Source: CAVVJA01 sp963809815
Lineage (GTDB): Bacteria > Actinomycetota > Actinomycetes > Mycobacteriales > Jatrophihabitantaceae
Assembly (NCBI GenBank): GCA_963809815.1
Contig: CAWELM010000024.1
Span: 186,001-250,000 of the forward strand
Reading direction: 5' to 3'
DNA: 64,000 bases
The notes under the pieces were generated by a model. That model made no database searches. It was not told where the DNA came from and saw only the letters and a list, made by a program, of their open reading frames with translations. The position numbers and the translations under genes were made by a program. Numbering within the stretch: position 1 is the stretch's first letter; each line of letters opens with the position of its first letter. Shown here piece after piece: positions 51,160 through 60,101 of this stretch.

Positions 51160-52176
51160 TCAGCCGCCGGCCGTCCGGCTGGCCAGTAACCGACGGAAAG
51201 CCGCCAGCCGCTCAGGACTCGAGTGCCCGGCTGCGACCCAGGCGTCGAGCGTGCATCCGGCCTTGGCGGATGCATGCTCGCAGCCGGGCGGACACTGCGT
51301 GGCTCCGTCCTCGAGGTCGGGGAACGCCCAGAGCAGATCGTCCGGGCTGACGTGGGCCAGCCCGAACGAGCGCAGCCCGGGGGTATCGATAACCCAGCCG
51401 CCTTCGGGGAGGGGAAATGCGATTGCGGAGCTCGAGGTGTGTCGCCCTTTGCCAATCGCGCTTACTTCGCCGATCCGGCGTCCGGCGTCCGGCACCAGGG
51501 CGTTGATCAGCGTCGACTTGCCTACTCCGGAGTGCCCGACGAGTACGGAGACGTGTCGGGTGAGCGCAGCTTGCAGCTTGCCAAGGTCGCTGCCGAGTCC
51601 GGTCACGACGAACGGTAGGTCGAGTTCGGCGTAGCGGGCTAGGGCCTCGTCGGGCGGAGCAAGATCGGACTTGGTCAGGCACAGCAAGGGCTCCATGCCT
51701 TCGGTCAGCGCGGCAACGAGGCACCGGTCAATCAGCCCGTAGCGAGGAGGCGGATCAGCCAGCGAGGCGACGATGACCAGTTGATCGGCGTTGGCGACAA
51801 TCACCCGCTCGACCGGATCGGTGTCGTCCGCCGTCCGGCGGAGCACCGTCTCTCTCTCGGCAATACGAACGACGCGCGCCAACGTATCGGGCGCGCCCGA
51901 CAGATCACCGATCACGCCCACTTGGTCGCCGACCGCGATCCCCCGCCGGCCCAGCTCGCGCGCCCGCATGGCAATCACTCGAACTCCGGGGTTGTCCGGG
52001 GCGCCGACCAGGACCGTGTACCGCCCGCGGTCGACCGTACTGACCATGCCGGTGACAGCGTCGCCGTGAGCGGGACGCTGCTTCGATCGCGGTCGGCTGC
52101 CCCGCCCGGGTCGGATCCGGACATCGTCCTCGTCGAGGTCTCTGTGGTCGCCGCGCCGGCCGGCCGCCCCCGTCAT
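51160..52176 (-). CDS. rsgA: Small-ribosomal-subunit biogenesis GTPase RsgA
   Basis: The 338-residue protein has an N-terminal OB-fold, then a circularly permuted GTPase domain with G4 (LCLTKSDL) before G1 (LVGHSGVGKSTLINAL) and G3 (DTPGLRSFG). A zinc knuckle (CPPGCEHASAKAGC) follows. RsgA checks late maturation of the 30S subunit. It lies 10 bases downstream of aroA. The rsgA-aroA-SRAP order matches the mycobacterial Rv3228-Rv3227-Rv3226c neighbourhood. Confidence 0.95.
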   Translation of the reverse strand: MTGAAGRRGDHRDLDEDDVRIRPGRGSRPRSKQRPAHGDAVTGMVSTVDRGRYTVLVGAPDNPGVRVIAMRARELGRRGIAVGDQVGVIGDLSGAPDTLARVVRIAERETVLRRTADDTDPVERVIVANADQLVIVASLADPPPRYGLIDRCLVAALTEGMEPLLCLTKSDLAPPDEALARYAELDLPFVVTGLGSDLGKLQAALTRHVSVLVGHSGVGKSTLINALVPDAGRRIGEVSAIGKGRHTSSSAIAFPLPEGGWVIDTPGLRSFGLAHVSPDDLLWAFPDLEDGATQCPPGCEHASAKAGCTLDAWVAAGHSSPERLAAFRRLLASRTAGG

Positions 52177-52186
52177 TCCTGAGCGC

Positions 52187-53482
52187 CTAGCGGCCGATCA
52201 ACCCGGACCACAAGGCGGGGAACTCCGGCAGCGTCTTGCTCGTCACCGAGATGTCGTCAACCCGCACGCCGTCGACGAGCAGGCCGAGGACCGCGCCGGC
52301 AGTCGCCATTCGGTGGTCCCCGTACGCGTGCCAGATCCCGCCGTGCAGCGGACGCGGCGTGATGGCCAGCCCGTCGTCGAGTTCCGTGACCGACCCGCCG
52401 AGTCGGCGGAGCTCGGTGGCGAGTGCGACGATGCGGTCGGTCTCGTGGCCGCGGGTGTGTGCCAGGCCCCGGAGCCGCGAGGGGCTGTCGGCGAGGGCGC
52501 CCATGGCGGCGATCACCGTGGCGAGTTCCGTCACGTTGCGTAGGTCGACATCCAGGCCGCCGATCGATCCGGTTCCCGCGACGGTGACGGCATCGGCCTG
52601 CCGTTCGACGCGCGCCCCCATACGGGATAGCAGCTCTGGCAGGTCGTCACCCGGTTGGGTGGTCTGCTCGGGCCAGCCCGGCACCGTCACGGCCCCACCA
52701 GTCACGACAGCGGCGGCGAGGAACGGTGCCGCATTCGAGAGATCCGGCTCCACCGTCAGCGTGTGGGCTCGGATCGGACCGGGAGCGACGTGCCAGGCCG
52801 ACGCCGACGGCCGGGATACGTCAACCCCGGCGCCGCGCAGCATGTCCACCGTCATGTCCAGATGGGGCTGGGACGGCACAGGGTCGCACCCGGTGTGGAG
52901 CAGCTCCAGCCCCTTGTCGTAGCGTGCGCCGGCCAGGAGTAGGCCAGAGATGAACTGCGAGGACCCGGAAGCGTCGACGTGCACTCTCCCGCCGGCAATC
53001 ACACCGTTGCCGCGGACGGTGAACGGTAACCGCTCCCGGCCGGCGTCCTCGACGACGACACCGGCCTGACGTAATCCGTCGATGAGCGCCCACATCGGCC
53101 GTTCCCGCGCTCGTTCGTCGCCGTCGAAGGTCACCGGTCCACGCGCGAGCCCGGCCAGCGCCGGGACGAAGCGCATTACGGTTCCGGCGAGTCCGGTGGC
53201 GACGACGGCACCGTGGAGGGACCCCGGTTTCACCCGCCAGTCGTCGTCCTCGTCGGCTATGTGGACGCCGAGTGCCCGGAGCGCCTCGACCATGAGCTCC
53301 GTATCACGGGCCCGCAGCGGGCGACGAATTAGGGATTCGCCATCGGCGAGTGCAGCCAGCACGAGCGCCCGGTTGGTGATCGACTTTGATCCGGGCAACC
53401 CGATCTGGCCCCGCACCGGCCCGAGCGCGCGTGGCGCATGCCACGGCGTCGGCGCACGAGCAGGCTCGGATCGCACGCGCAC
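52187..53482 (-). CDS. aroA: 5-enolpyruvylshikimate-3-phosphate synthase
   Basis: The ~431-residue protein has the EPSP synthase signatures LPGSKSITNRALVLAALA, GLAGTVMRFVPALAGL, DASGSSQFISGLLLAGARY and WHAYGDHRMATAGAVLGL. It makes EPSP in the shikimate pathway. The likely start is one of two GTGs at 53482 or 53476; a longer frame begins at 53554 and would overlap the SRAP start codon on the other strand, with a non-family N-terminus. It diverges from the SRAP gene. Confidence 0.92.
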   Translation of the reverse strand: MRVRSEPARAPTPWHAPRALGPVRGQIGLPGSKSITNRALVLAALADGESLIRRPLRARDTELMVEALRALGVHIADEDDDWRVKPGSLHGAVVATGLAGTVMRFVPALAGLARGPVTFDGDERARERPMWALIDGLRQAGVVVEDAGRERLPFTVRGNGVIAGGRVHVDASGSSQFISGLLLAGARYDKGLELLHTGCDPVPSQPHLDMTVDMLRGAGVDVSRPSASAWHVAPGPIRAHTLTVEPDLSNAAPFLAAAVVTGGAVTVPGWPEQTTQPGDDLPELLSRMGARVERQADAVTVAGTGSIGGLDVDLRNVTELATVIAAMGALADSPSRLRGLAHTRGHETDRIVALATELRRLGGSVTELDDGLAITPRPLHGGIWHAYGDHRMATAGAVLGLLVDGVRVDDISVTSKTLPEFPALWSGLIGR

Positions 53483-53552
53483 TAGTCTGCCGGATATCCG
53501 CACCGGTTGCGGCACGATCACGTTCGTCTCCACGCGCGGCACACTGGTGAGC

Positions 53553-54329
53553 ATGTGTGGTCGCTATGTCAACGTCGCCTCGACCGCGGACCTGGCTGAC
53601 GAGTTCGACGTCGTGGAGACGCTCGGCGAAGACCTTCCGCCGTCCTGGAACGTCGCCCCGACTGATCCGGTCCGGGTCGTCCTCATGCGGCACCCCAGCC
53701 ACGACCGCGCGGCGCCGGCCGTTCGGCAGCTACGCACCGTGGATTGGGGTCTGCTGCCCAGCTGGTCGAAGTCCCGCGGCGGTGGCGCCAAGATGATCAA
53801 CGCTCGTAGCGAGACCGTCACGACGAAGATGGCCTTCAAGGCCGCGGCCGCCCGGAGGCGGTGCCTGGCCCCGGCCCTCGGGTACTACGAATGGAAACAC
53901 GACGGCGGCCGCACCATCCCGTATTTCCTCCATGCGCCGGCCGAGCAACTGCTCGCCATGGCCGGCCTCTACGAGATCTGGCGGGACGAGTCGCTGCCCG
54001 AGGACGATCCGCGACGATGGGTGTGGACGTGCTCGATCATCACCCGACCGGCCACCGACATCATCGGTGAAATCCATGATCGCTGCCCGGTGCTCGTCCC
54101 GCGCGACCTACATGAGTCGTGGCTCGATTGCAGCGCGGACGACCCGCTCGTTGCCGAACAGTTGCTCGCGGCCATGCCCGAGCCACATCTCGAGCCACGG
54201 CAGGTGCCTAAAGCGGTCGGCAATGTCAAGAACAACGGGCCGGAACTGATCGAGGCACTCGACGAGCAGCAGGACGACATGCTGCCCTTGCAACTTGATG
54301 AGGCTCGAGCGAGACCGGCCGGGTCATGA
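53553..54329 (+). CDS. SOS response-associated peptidase (SRAP/HMCES) family protein
   Basis: The 258-residue protein starts MCGRYVNVAS, so Cys 2 is the catalytic residue that forms a covalent link to abasic sites in single-stranded DNA. NAPTD-type segment WNVAPTDPVRV, MINARSETV, CLAPALGYYEWKHDGG (catalytic Glu) and IGEIHDRCPVLV (catalytic His) complete the site. It shields and repairs abasic DNA during replication. The ATG at 53553 is fixed by the Cys 2 requirement. Confidence 0.95.
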   Translation: MCGRYVNVASTADLADEFDVVETLGEDLPPSWNVAPTDPVRVVLMRHPSHDRAAPAVRQLRTVDWGLLPSWSKSRGGGAKMINARSETVTTKMAFKAAAARRRCLAPALGYYEWKHDGGRTIPYFLHAPAEQLLAMAGLYEIWRDESLPEDDPRRWVWTCSIITRPATDIIGEIHDRCPVLVPRDLHESWLDCSADDPLVAEQLLAAMPEPHLEPRQVPKAVGNVKNNGPELIEALDEQQDDMLPLQLDEARARPAGS

Positions 54330-54391
54330 GCGCGATAAGAGCTTGCGCTGTCCGGTGAAACCGCATCGTCGCCGAGACAACGCACCCATCG

Positions 54392-54529
54392 TCAGGCCGA
54401 GTCCGCCCCGACCGAGTCGTTGCGTGCCGGCGGTATTGCCGGGCTGACGGCCAGGTGCGTGGCATCGACGTCTACCGGGTTCGCGATGGCCTCGTCCCCG
54501 AGAAACCGTCGTACGTGAAAGGGTGACAT
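54392..54529 (-). CDS. Possible small protein of 45 residues
   Basis: On the minus strand a frame MSPFHVRRFLGDEAIANPVD... ends QPARNDSVGADSA-like with acidic, protein-like composition. No Shine-Dalgarno sequence precedes the ATG, and I know no family. It sits in the 237-base gap between the SRAP and hydrolase genes. It may equally be non-coding. Confidence 0.25.
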   Translation of the reverse strand: MSPFHVRRFLGDEAIANPVDVDATHLAVSPAIPPARNDSVGADSA

Positions 54530-54566
54530 TGGTGGGGACAAGGTCAGTGGGTGATCGGAGCGGTTG

Positions 54567-55202
54567 ATGGCTCGTCCGGCCGTGCGCCGTACGACCCGTC
54601 GGGTCGAGGTCACCACGCCCCGCGGTGTGGCGTGGGCCGACGTGGATCGACCGGCGGGTACACCGGTCGGTCTGCTCGTGCTGGGGCACGGTGCGGGCGG
54701 CGGGGTCGAGGCAGCCGACTTGCTCGCGACGCGGCGGGCGGCCCTCGAGGCCGAGTGGGCGGTCGCGCGAGTCACTCAGCCATATCGCGTCGCGGGTCGT
54801 CGATCGCCGCCGGCTGGTCCGGTCCTCGATGAGGCGTGGCTACCCGTGGTCACGAAGGTGCGCTCGGGCCGCGGTCTCGGGGTCCTGCCCGTCGTGTTCG
54901 GAGGACGATCCAGCGGGGCGCGGGTGGCGTGCCGCACCGCGACGGCCGGGCATGCGGCCGGTGTGCTCGCACTGGCTTTTCCCCTACATCCGCCGGGTCA
55001 TCCCGAACGGAGCCGGCTGGACGAGTTGGCCGGGCCGATCGTCCCCGTGCTCGTCGTGCAGGGCGACCGAGACCCGTTCGGCATGCCGCCGGCTGCCGAC
55101 GGACGTCGCATCGTTGTCGTGCCGGGAGATCACTCGCTTCGCAGCGCGGCCGAACCGATCCGCCTCGCGGTGGCGGCGTTTCTCACGTCTCTTGTCGGAT
55201 AG
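54567..55202 (+). CDS. Alpha/beta hydrolase (KANL3/Tex30-like, dienelactone-hydrolase group)
   Basis: The 211-residue protein has VGLLVLGHGAGGGVEAADLLATRRAALEAEW, the nucleophile elbow FGGRSSGARVACRTA (GRSSG) and the late acid and base (VVQGDRDPFGMP, VVVPGDHSL). It resembles the KANL2/KANL3/Tex30 group of small alpha/beta hydrolases. The substrate is unknown. The start is the ATG at 54567, one codon after an in-frame TTG. Confidence 0.85.
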   Translation: MARPAVRRTTRRVEVTTPRGVAWADVDRPAGTPVGLLVLGHGAGGGVEAADLLATRRAALEAEWAVARVTQPYRVAGRRSPPAGPVLDEAWLPVVTKVRSGRGLGVLPVVFGGRSSGARVACRTATAGHAAGVLALAFPLHPPGHPERSRLDELAGPIVPVLVVQGDRDPFGMPPAADGRRIVVVPGDHSLRSAAEPIRLAVAAFLTSLVG

Positions 55203-55229
55203 CACCGGGTCGGGCGGCGACGGACCAGC

Positions 55230-55706
55230 TCACGTCGTCGCTATGGGCGCAACCTTTGCCGACGTGAGATTCACCAGGTCAGCGGGCGCGAGTTCGACCT
55301 GGAGCCCACGCTTGCCGGCGGAGACGAACACCGTCGCGAACTGCGGAGCGGTCGAGTCGATCACGACCGGCAGCGGAGTCTGCTGCGCGAGCGGCGAGAT
55401 GCCACCGATCACATAGCCGGTCGCGCGCGCCGCTGCCGCCGGATCGGCCATATCCGCGCGCTTTCCGCCGAGCGCGGTGGCCAGCGCCTTCAGGCTCAAC
55501 CGGCCGGATACCGGGACGACAGCGCACACGAGTTTGGTGTCGACAACGGCAATGAGCGTCTTGAACACTCGCTCCGCGGGCACGCCCAGCGCTCGGGCCG
55601 CCTGTTCGCCGAAGCCATCGGCGCGAGGGTCGTGCGCATACGCGTGAATGGTGTGGGTCACCCGCCTGCGGACGAGCAGTGCGGTTGCTCGTGTCGCCGT
55701 GGCCAT
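55230..55706 (-). CDS. ybaK: Cys-tRNA(Pro)/aminoacyl-tRNA deacylase YbaK
   Basis: The 158-residue protein has the YbaK layout: ARALGVPAERVFKTLIAVVDTKLVCAVVPVSGRLSLKALATALGGKRADMAD, then ATGYVIGGISPLAQQTPLPVVID. The conserved Lys (FKTL) and GGISP(L/F) loop mark true YbaK, which hydrolyses Cys-tRNA(Pro). It is convergent with the hydrolase and divergent from sigR. In mycobacteria a ybaK gene also lies near sigH. Confidence 0.9.
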   Translation of the reverse strand: MATATRATALLVRRRVTHTIHAYAHDPRADGFGEQAARALGVPAERVFKTLIAVVDTKLVCAVVPVSGRLSLKALATALGGKRADMADPAAAARATGYVIGGISPLAQQTPLPVVIDSTAPQFATVFVSAGKRGLQVELAPADLVNLTSAKVAPIATT

Positions 55707-55857
55707 GCCGTCAAACCTAGGACCGCCGCGACGCGCTGCTTCTCGCGTATCTGTGGTGCCGCTGGGGTTGGTGAGGTGCGCGGGAGTTGTCGGCTTTCTC
55801 AGGAGTGCGCGGGAAGCGACAGCCAGCTAGGCGGGATCGTGACCTCGATAACGCAAC

Positions 55858-55885
55858 GGGAATGCGAGAGGCAAGTCCCGCCGTT
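55858..55885 (+). promoter_or_regulatory. Candidate SigR-type promoter upstream of sigR
   Basis: GGGAAT (55858-55863) is followed 19 bases later by GTT (55883-55885). This matches the SigR/SigH consensus GGGAAT-N18/19-GTT and lies 60 bases before the upstream GTG of sigR. It would give autoregulation, as for sigRp2 in Streptomyces. Confidence 0.65.
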
Positions 55886-55944
55886 CCCCTCCCAGAGGCT
55901 TGACGCGGTCGGCCCAGTAGTCAGATACCGAAAGGGCGACACGA

Positions 55945-56679
55945 GTGAACACGGTGTTGACACCGATGAACCTGGGGCTGCCATGGCCCGAGGAGGCGAT
56001 CACCGTCCCGTCCGTCAGGCTCGATCCGGCGGCCGTATCCTGGCCAGAGCGAGGCGGAACGGCTCCGGCTCGAGAGGAGAGCGCGGTGCCAGAGGAAACG
56101 GTGGAAGAGCGACGGGCGCGTTTCGAGCGCGACGCCCTGCCGTTCCTCGATCAGCTCTACGCGGCGGCGATGCGGATGACTCGGAATCCGACCGATGCCG
56201 AAGACCTCGTGCAGGAGACGTACGTCAAGGCTTTCGCCGCGTTCCACCAATTTACCGAGGGCACCAACCTCAAGGCTTGGCTCTACCGCATCCTCACCAA
56301 CACGTTCATCAATAACTATCGCAAGAAGCAGCGGCAGCCGCAGGAATCGAATTCGGACACCGTCGAAGACTGGCAGTTGGCGCGCGCCGAGTCGCACACG
56401 TCGAGCGGTCTGCGATCGGCGGAGGTGGAAGCGCTGGATCACCTGCCTGACAACGACGTGAAGAACGCGTTGCAGGCATTGCCGGAAGACTTCCGATTGG
56501 CCGTATATCTCGCTGACGTCGAGGGATTTTCATACAAGGAGATCGCCGAGATCATGGGTACGCCGATCGGGACGGTGATGTCCCGGCTACATCGCGGTCG
56601 TCGTCAGCTGCAGGGTCTACTCGCGGACTACGCCCGCGATCGTGGCCTCATTGGCGCGGCGACCGGGGGTGAGTCCTGA
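55945..56679 (+). CDS. sigR: ECF sigma factor SigR (thiol-oxidative stress), with possible long and short forms
   Basis: The core begins EERRARFERDALPFLDQLYAAAMRMTRNPTDAEDLVQETYVKAFAAF and continues GTNLKAWLYRILTNTFINNYRKKQR and ADVEGFSYKEIAEIMGTPIGTVMSRLHRGRRQL. These are SigR/SigH regions 2 and 4. The frame from GTG 55945 gives 244 residues. An in-frame GTG at 56086, with GAGGAGA just upstream, gives 197 residues starting at the family's usual N-terminus. Streptomyces makes both a stable sigma-R and an unstable N-extended form from a SigR-dependent promoter, and the same layout is seen here. It directs thiol-redox and proteostasis genes. Its stop overlaps rsrA. Confidence 0.95.
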   Translation: MNTVLTPMNLGLPWPEEAITVPSVRLDPAAVSWPERGGTAPAREESAVPEETVEERRARFERDALPFLDQLYAAAMRMTRNPTDAEDLVQETYVKAFAAFHQFTEGTNLKAWLYRILTNTFINNYRKKQRQPQESNSDTVEDWQLARAESHTSSGLRSAEVEALDHLPDNDVKNALQALPEDFRLAVYLADVEGFSYKEIAEIMGTPIGTVMSRLHRGRRQLQGLLADYARDRGLIGAATGGES

Positions 56680-56966
56680 TGGTTATGGGATTCGGGCCGG
56701 GCGGCATCGACTGTGACGACGTCCTGCGCGATGTTTATCTCTACCTCGATGACGAGACCGACCAGGAGGCGCGCCATCGGATCCGAAAGCACTTGGACGG
56801 CTGCGGGCCCTGCCTGCGTGAGTTCGGGTTGGAACAGGACCTGAAGGCACTGGTGGCCCGGTGTTGTGGCGGTGATGTCGCGCCTGCAACATTGCGCGAA
56901 CGGATCCGCGTGCGCCTCACCGAGGTGACCGTGGAGACGTCCTACCTCGAATACCGCGCCGAATAA
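56679..56966 (+). CDS. rsrA: Zinc-binding anti-sigma factor RsrA
   Basis: The 95-residue protein has the ZAS motif: Cys 12 (GIDCDDVL), then HLDGCGPC with His 38, Cys 42 and Cys 45. A CC pair lies near residue 62 (VARCCGGD), as in RsrA. Reduced RsrA holds zinc and sequesters SigR; oxidation forms a disulfide, releases zinc and frees SigR. The ATG overlaps the sigR TGA (TGATG), giving coupled 1:1 expression. Confidence 0.95.
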   Translation: MVMGFGPGGIDCDDVLRDVYLYLDDETDQEARHRIRKHLDGCGPCLREFGLEQDLKALVARCCGGDVAPATLRERIRVRLTEVTVETSYLEYRAE

Positions 56967-57063
56967 CCGCGCGCTTGCCGGCTCGTCCCATCGGCTCGCC
57001 TGAGAGCGCCGCATTGCTGCTCCCGGGGATCAGCGCTAGCCGCGCGGTGGCATGCTCGGATGC

Positions 57064-58575
57064 GTGTCGGCCCTATCGGATCTGCTCGCGGCCCGTAGCT
57101 CGCTGAACGAGGCGCAGATAGCACACGTTCAGCGGCTCGTTGGGGAATGGCAGCTGCTCGCTGATCTGGCCTTCTCGGATTTGCTGCTGTGGGTAACGGC
57201 CGAGGTGAGCAGCGAAGGAGACGTCACGTTCTTGTGCGCGGCTCAGTGCCGTCCGACGACGGGGCCGACGGCGTACCTCTTCGACCAAGTCGGCAGCATG
57301 CTCTACGGGCACCGCGCGGCGCCGTTACGCATCGCGCTGCAGGAAGGGCGCATCTACCGAGAGGGCGAGGCGTACTGGGACGGCGACCTGCCTATCCGTC
57401 GCGAGGCGATACCGATCCGCGTCGACGGGATCGTCGTGGCCGTTCTTGGCCGCGACAGCAACCTGGCGAGCGTCCGCAGCCCCAGCCAACTGGAGCTGGT
57501 TTACCTGCAAAGCGCCGCGGACCTATCCGCGATGGTGGCTGAAGGCAGCTTCCCGGGTCCCGAGTCGGACGGCGAGGAGGGTCCGCGAGTCGGCGACGGG
57601 GTCATGCGGGTCGGGGTCGACGGGACGATCACCTATGCCAGTCCGAATGCGCTCTCGGCATTCCGACGGCTTGGCGTGACCGGGAATGTCCTCGGCGAGC
57701 CGATCGACAGCCTCACGCCGCCGCCGGAACCCGAGGGTGAAGCTTTCGACGGGGCCGCTCTGGGATCGGCGCTCGAGACCGTCATGTCCGGAGGTCGGTC
57801 GACCTTGCTCGAGCTCGACGGAGCGGGAGCGAGCGTGGCCTTTCGCGCGTTGCCGCTCTGCCCACGCGGGGAGGCCCTGGGCGCGCTGGTGCTGGTCCAG
57901 GACGTCACTGAGGTGCGACGTCGTGATCGCGCTCTGCTGAGCAAGGATGCGACGATCCGTGAGATTCACCACAGGGTCAAAAACAACCTCCAGACGGTCG
58001 CCGCGTTGCTCCGGCTGCAGGCCCGGCGGGTGAGCGTGCCGGAGGCGCGGGTGGCGCTGGAGGAGTCCATGCGGCGCGTGACGTCGATCGCGCTCGTCCA
58101 CGAGACCCTCTCGGTCTCCATTGACGAGGAGGTCGCATTCGACGACATTGTCGACCGGCTCCTGGACATGCTCGCGGACGTGATGGGCTCGACCGGCCGG
58201 GTCGAGTTGCGGCGAACGGGCACGTTCGGCGAGATTCCGGCCGAGGCCGCCACCGCGCTCGTCCTCGTACTCACCGAGCTGGTGCAGAACGCGGTCGAGC
58301 ACGCGTTTACGCCAGGTGACGCCGGCCACGTCGAGGTGTCGGCCGAGCGGGGATCGAGGTACCTGTCGGTCACCGTCACGGACGACGGATCCGGCTTGCC
58401 TCCCGGCTTCGCCGCCGAAGCGAGCGACCGGCTCGGCCTGCAGATCGTGCGAAGCCTGGTAACCGCCGAACTCGGCGGCGGATTGCAGTTGCAATCACGA
58501 CCTGATGGCCTAGCCGGTACCCGCGCCGTGGTCTCCATGCAGCTCGCCCGCCGCAACGCTCAACCAGTTGGCTGA
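57064..58575 (+). CDS. pdtaS: PdtaS-type sensor histidine kinase
   Basis: The 503-residue cytosolic kinase has an N-terminal GAF-like domain (SLNEAQIAHVQRLVGEWQLLADLAFSDLLLWV ... AAQCRPTTGPTAY) and a PAS domain (~170-300). The HisKA_2 motif EIHHRVKNNLQTVAALLRLQARR (phosphorylated His) and a HATPase domain (ELVQNAVEHAF, DDGSGLPPGF) follow. In mycobacteria PdtaS phosphorylates PdtaR, an ANTAR antiterminator; no such gene is in this window. The GTG at 57064 aligns with the mycobacterial start. It is convergent with whiB1. Confidence 0.93.
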   Translation: MSALSDLLAARSSLNEAQIAHVQRLVGEWQLLADLAFSDLLLWVTAEVSSEGDVTFLCAAQCRPTTGPTAYLFDQVGSMLYGHRAAPLRIALQEGRIYREGEAYWDGDLPIRREAIPIRVDGIVVAVLGRDSNLASVRSPSQLELVYLQSAADLSAMVAEGSFPGPESDGEEGPRVGDGVMRVGVDGTITYASPNALSAFRRLGVTGNVLGEPIDSLTPPPEPEGEAFDGAALGSALETVMSGGRSTLLELDGAGASVAFRALPLCPRGEALGALVLVQDVTEVRRRDRALLSKDATIREIHHRVKNNLQTVAALLRLQARRVSVPEARVALEESMRRVTSIALVHETLSVSIDEEVAFDDIVDRLLDMLADVMGSTGRVELRRTGTFGEIPAEAATALVLVLTELVQNAVEHAFTPGDAGHVEVSAERGSRYLSVTVTDDGSGLPPGFAAEASDRLGLQIVRSLVTAELGGGLQLQSRPDGLAGTRAVVSMQLARRNAQPVG

Positions 58576-58634
58576 GCCTTGGGTGCTCGCTGATGTGACA
58601 AGCGGAGGGCCGAGCGGCACGCGAGACCGGCTGA

Positions 58635-58886
58635 TCAGGCCAGCCGGGCCCGGGCTCGCGCGTTGCGGCGCTTCAGCGCACGACGTTCATCCTCAGACAG
58701 TCCGCCCCAGACGCCGGCGTCCTGGCCACTCTCGAGGGCCCACGCGAGGCACTCCTGAATGACTGGGCAGCGCCGGCACACGGTCTTGGCCTGCTCGATT
58801 TGAAGTAGCGCGGGCCCGGTATTGCCGATCGGGAAGAACAGCTCCGGGTCCTCGTCACGGCAAATCGCGCGGTGACGCCAATCCAT
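58635..58886 (-). CDS. whiB1: WhiB-family iron-sulfur regulator (WhiB1-like)
   Basis: The 83-residue protein has four Cys for a [4Fe-4S] cluster (Cys 9, 37, 40 and 46: AICRDEDPELFFP, KTVCRRCPVIQECLAWAL), the turn GVWGGLSEDERR and a basic tail (LKRRNARARARLA). These are the features of WhiB1, an essential NO-responsive regulator that binds the principal sigma factor. AAGGAGAC precedes the ATG. The pdtaS-whiB1-DAG-kinase order matches mycobacteria. Confidence 0.95.
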   Translation of the reverse strand: MDWRHRAICRDEDPELFFPIGNTGPALLQIEQAKTVCRRCPVIQECLAWALESGQDAGVWGGLSEDERRALKRRNARARARLA

Positions 58887-58943
58887 GAGTCGATGTCTCC
58901 TTACTGGGTTGGGGGAGTTGCTATGAACGCGTGCTGCTTGTGA

Positions 58944-58972
58944 ATTCTTTCACGAGCAGCTTCATACATCAA
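58944..58972 (-). promoter_or_regulatory. Candidate whiB1 promoter
   Basis: On the minus strand TTGATG (plus-strand 58967-58972) is followed after 17 bases by AAGAAT (plus-strand 58944-58949), ~58 bases before the whiB1 ATG. The remaining ~180 bases up to the diacylglycerol kinase end show no gene. Confidence 0.5.
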
Positions 58973-59150
58973 GATCTGTCTGCAGCGGATCCACTGACAG
59001 GGGCCGCGTCCTTGTGGGATGGCCGGGCTGGCAGCAGCCTGCGTCTGGTCCGCGGACTAGGGTGACCCAAGATTGGGCATCCGGCAAGGCGTATGAGGAT
59101 TCCGTTTGGTAATTCTTCGGACTCAAATGCCGAATAATCGTGCATAACGG

Positions 59151-60068
59151 TCAGGTTATGACTGAAATCGCTTCCAGTACAGAGCGAAAGTGCATCTTCT
59201 CTCGATCGCCGAGGAGATCCCCGTCGACCTGGATGGGCACCGCGCTGTCGGCCCGGATCACCAGTCCGGGAAGATCGTGGCTCACGCTAGCCCCGATTCC
59301 GCCGCGCGGCCGCCGACGCGCCATCGAGACCAGGCTCAGCGACGCGCTCACAATTCCCATTCGCGTTCGGGCGTAGAGCTCGAGTCCGCCGTCCAGCGAA
59401 GCCTCGGGCGTCGGGCGCAGGGGTCGTTGGCCAACGTAGGTCCACGGATCAGCGTTTGCGACGATCGCCATGTACACGTCGTCGATCACCGTGCCGTCGG
59501 GAAGATCGATATGAAGTTGCGGACGCCGGCGATCAGCGCGGAGGAACTCCCGTAGCCCGACGCGGGTATAGAGACTGATCGTCGACTTGCGGCCTTTCTG
59601 CCGCAGGCGTTCGACGCCGGCGATGACGGCGGCGTCGAAGCCCACGCCCGCGGCGAAGACGAACCAGCGTTCGTCGAGCCGCCCGACGCTTACTCGCCGC
59701 CGGCGTCCGGCTCGTAGCGCCTCCAGCAGGACGCCGGTCGCCTCTATCGGATCGTTCGGAAGGCCGAGGGCTCGGGCGAACACGTTGGTCGAGCCGGCCG
59801 GCACGATTCCGAGCGCCGGTACTCCGTCGTGCACGCCGTCCGTGAGCAGGCCGTTGACGATCTCGTTGACGGTCCCGTCGCCGCCAAGAGCGACGACGAC
59901 ATCGACGTTGCTCCGCATGGCTCGGCAGGCCAGCGCGGCCGCATGCCCCCGATTGGCCGTCTCCTCGATCTGCAATTCGTCCGCGCCGCCAAGTGCGTGG
60001 GCGAGAACATCTCGCTCGCGCGCCGACATGGCAGTCGCCCGCGGGTTGCCGACGACGAGAATCCGCAC
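59151..60068 (-). CDS. Diacylglycerol/lipid kinase family protein
   Basis: The 305-residue protein begins MRILVVGNPRATAMSARERD and has the kinase motif VVVALGGDGTVNEIVNGLL and the phosphate/substrate loop ALGIVPAGSTNVFARALGLP. This is the DAGK catalytic fold of YegS/BmrU-like lipid kinases. It phosphorylates a lipid or sphingosine-like alcohol using ATP; the specific lipid is unknown. It corresponds in position to mycobacterial Rv3218. It diverges from a small membrane-protein gene. Confidence 0.9.
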   Translation of the reverse strand: MRILVVGNPRATAMSARERDVLAHALGGADELQIEETANRGHAAALACRAMRSNVDVVVALGGDGTVNEIVNGLLTDGVHDGVPALGIVPAGSTNVFARALGLPNDPIEATGVLLEALRAGRRRRVSVGRLDERWFVFAAGVGFDAAVIAGVERLRQKGRKSTISLYTRVGLREFLRADRRRPQLHIDLPDGTVIDDVYMAIVANADPWTYVGQRPLRPTPEASLDGGLELYARTRMGIVSASLSLVSMARRRPRGGIGASVSHDLPGLVIRADSAVPIQVDGDLLGDREKMHFRSVLEAISVIT

Positions 60069-60101
60069 GAAGCCAGGCTACCCGCGGGTATCGTCCGAAT
60101 C

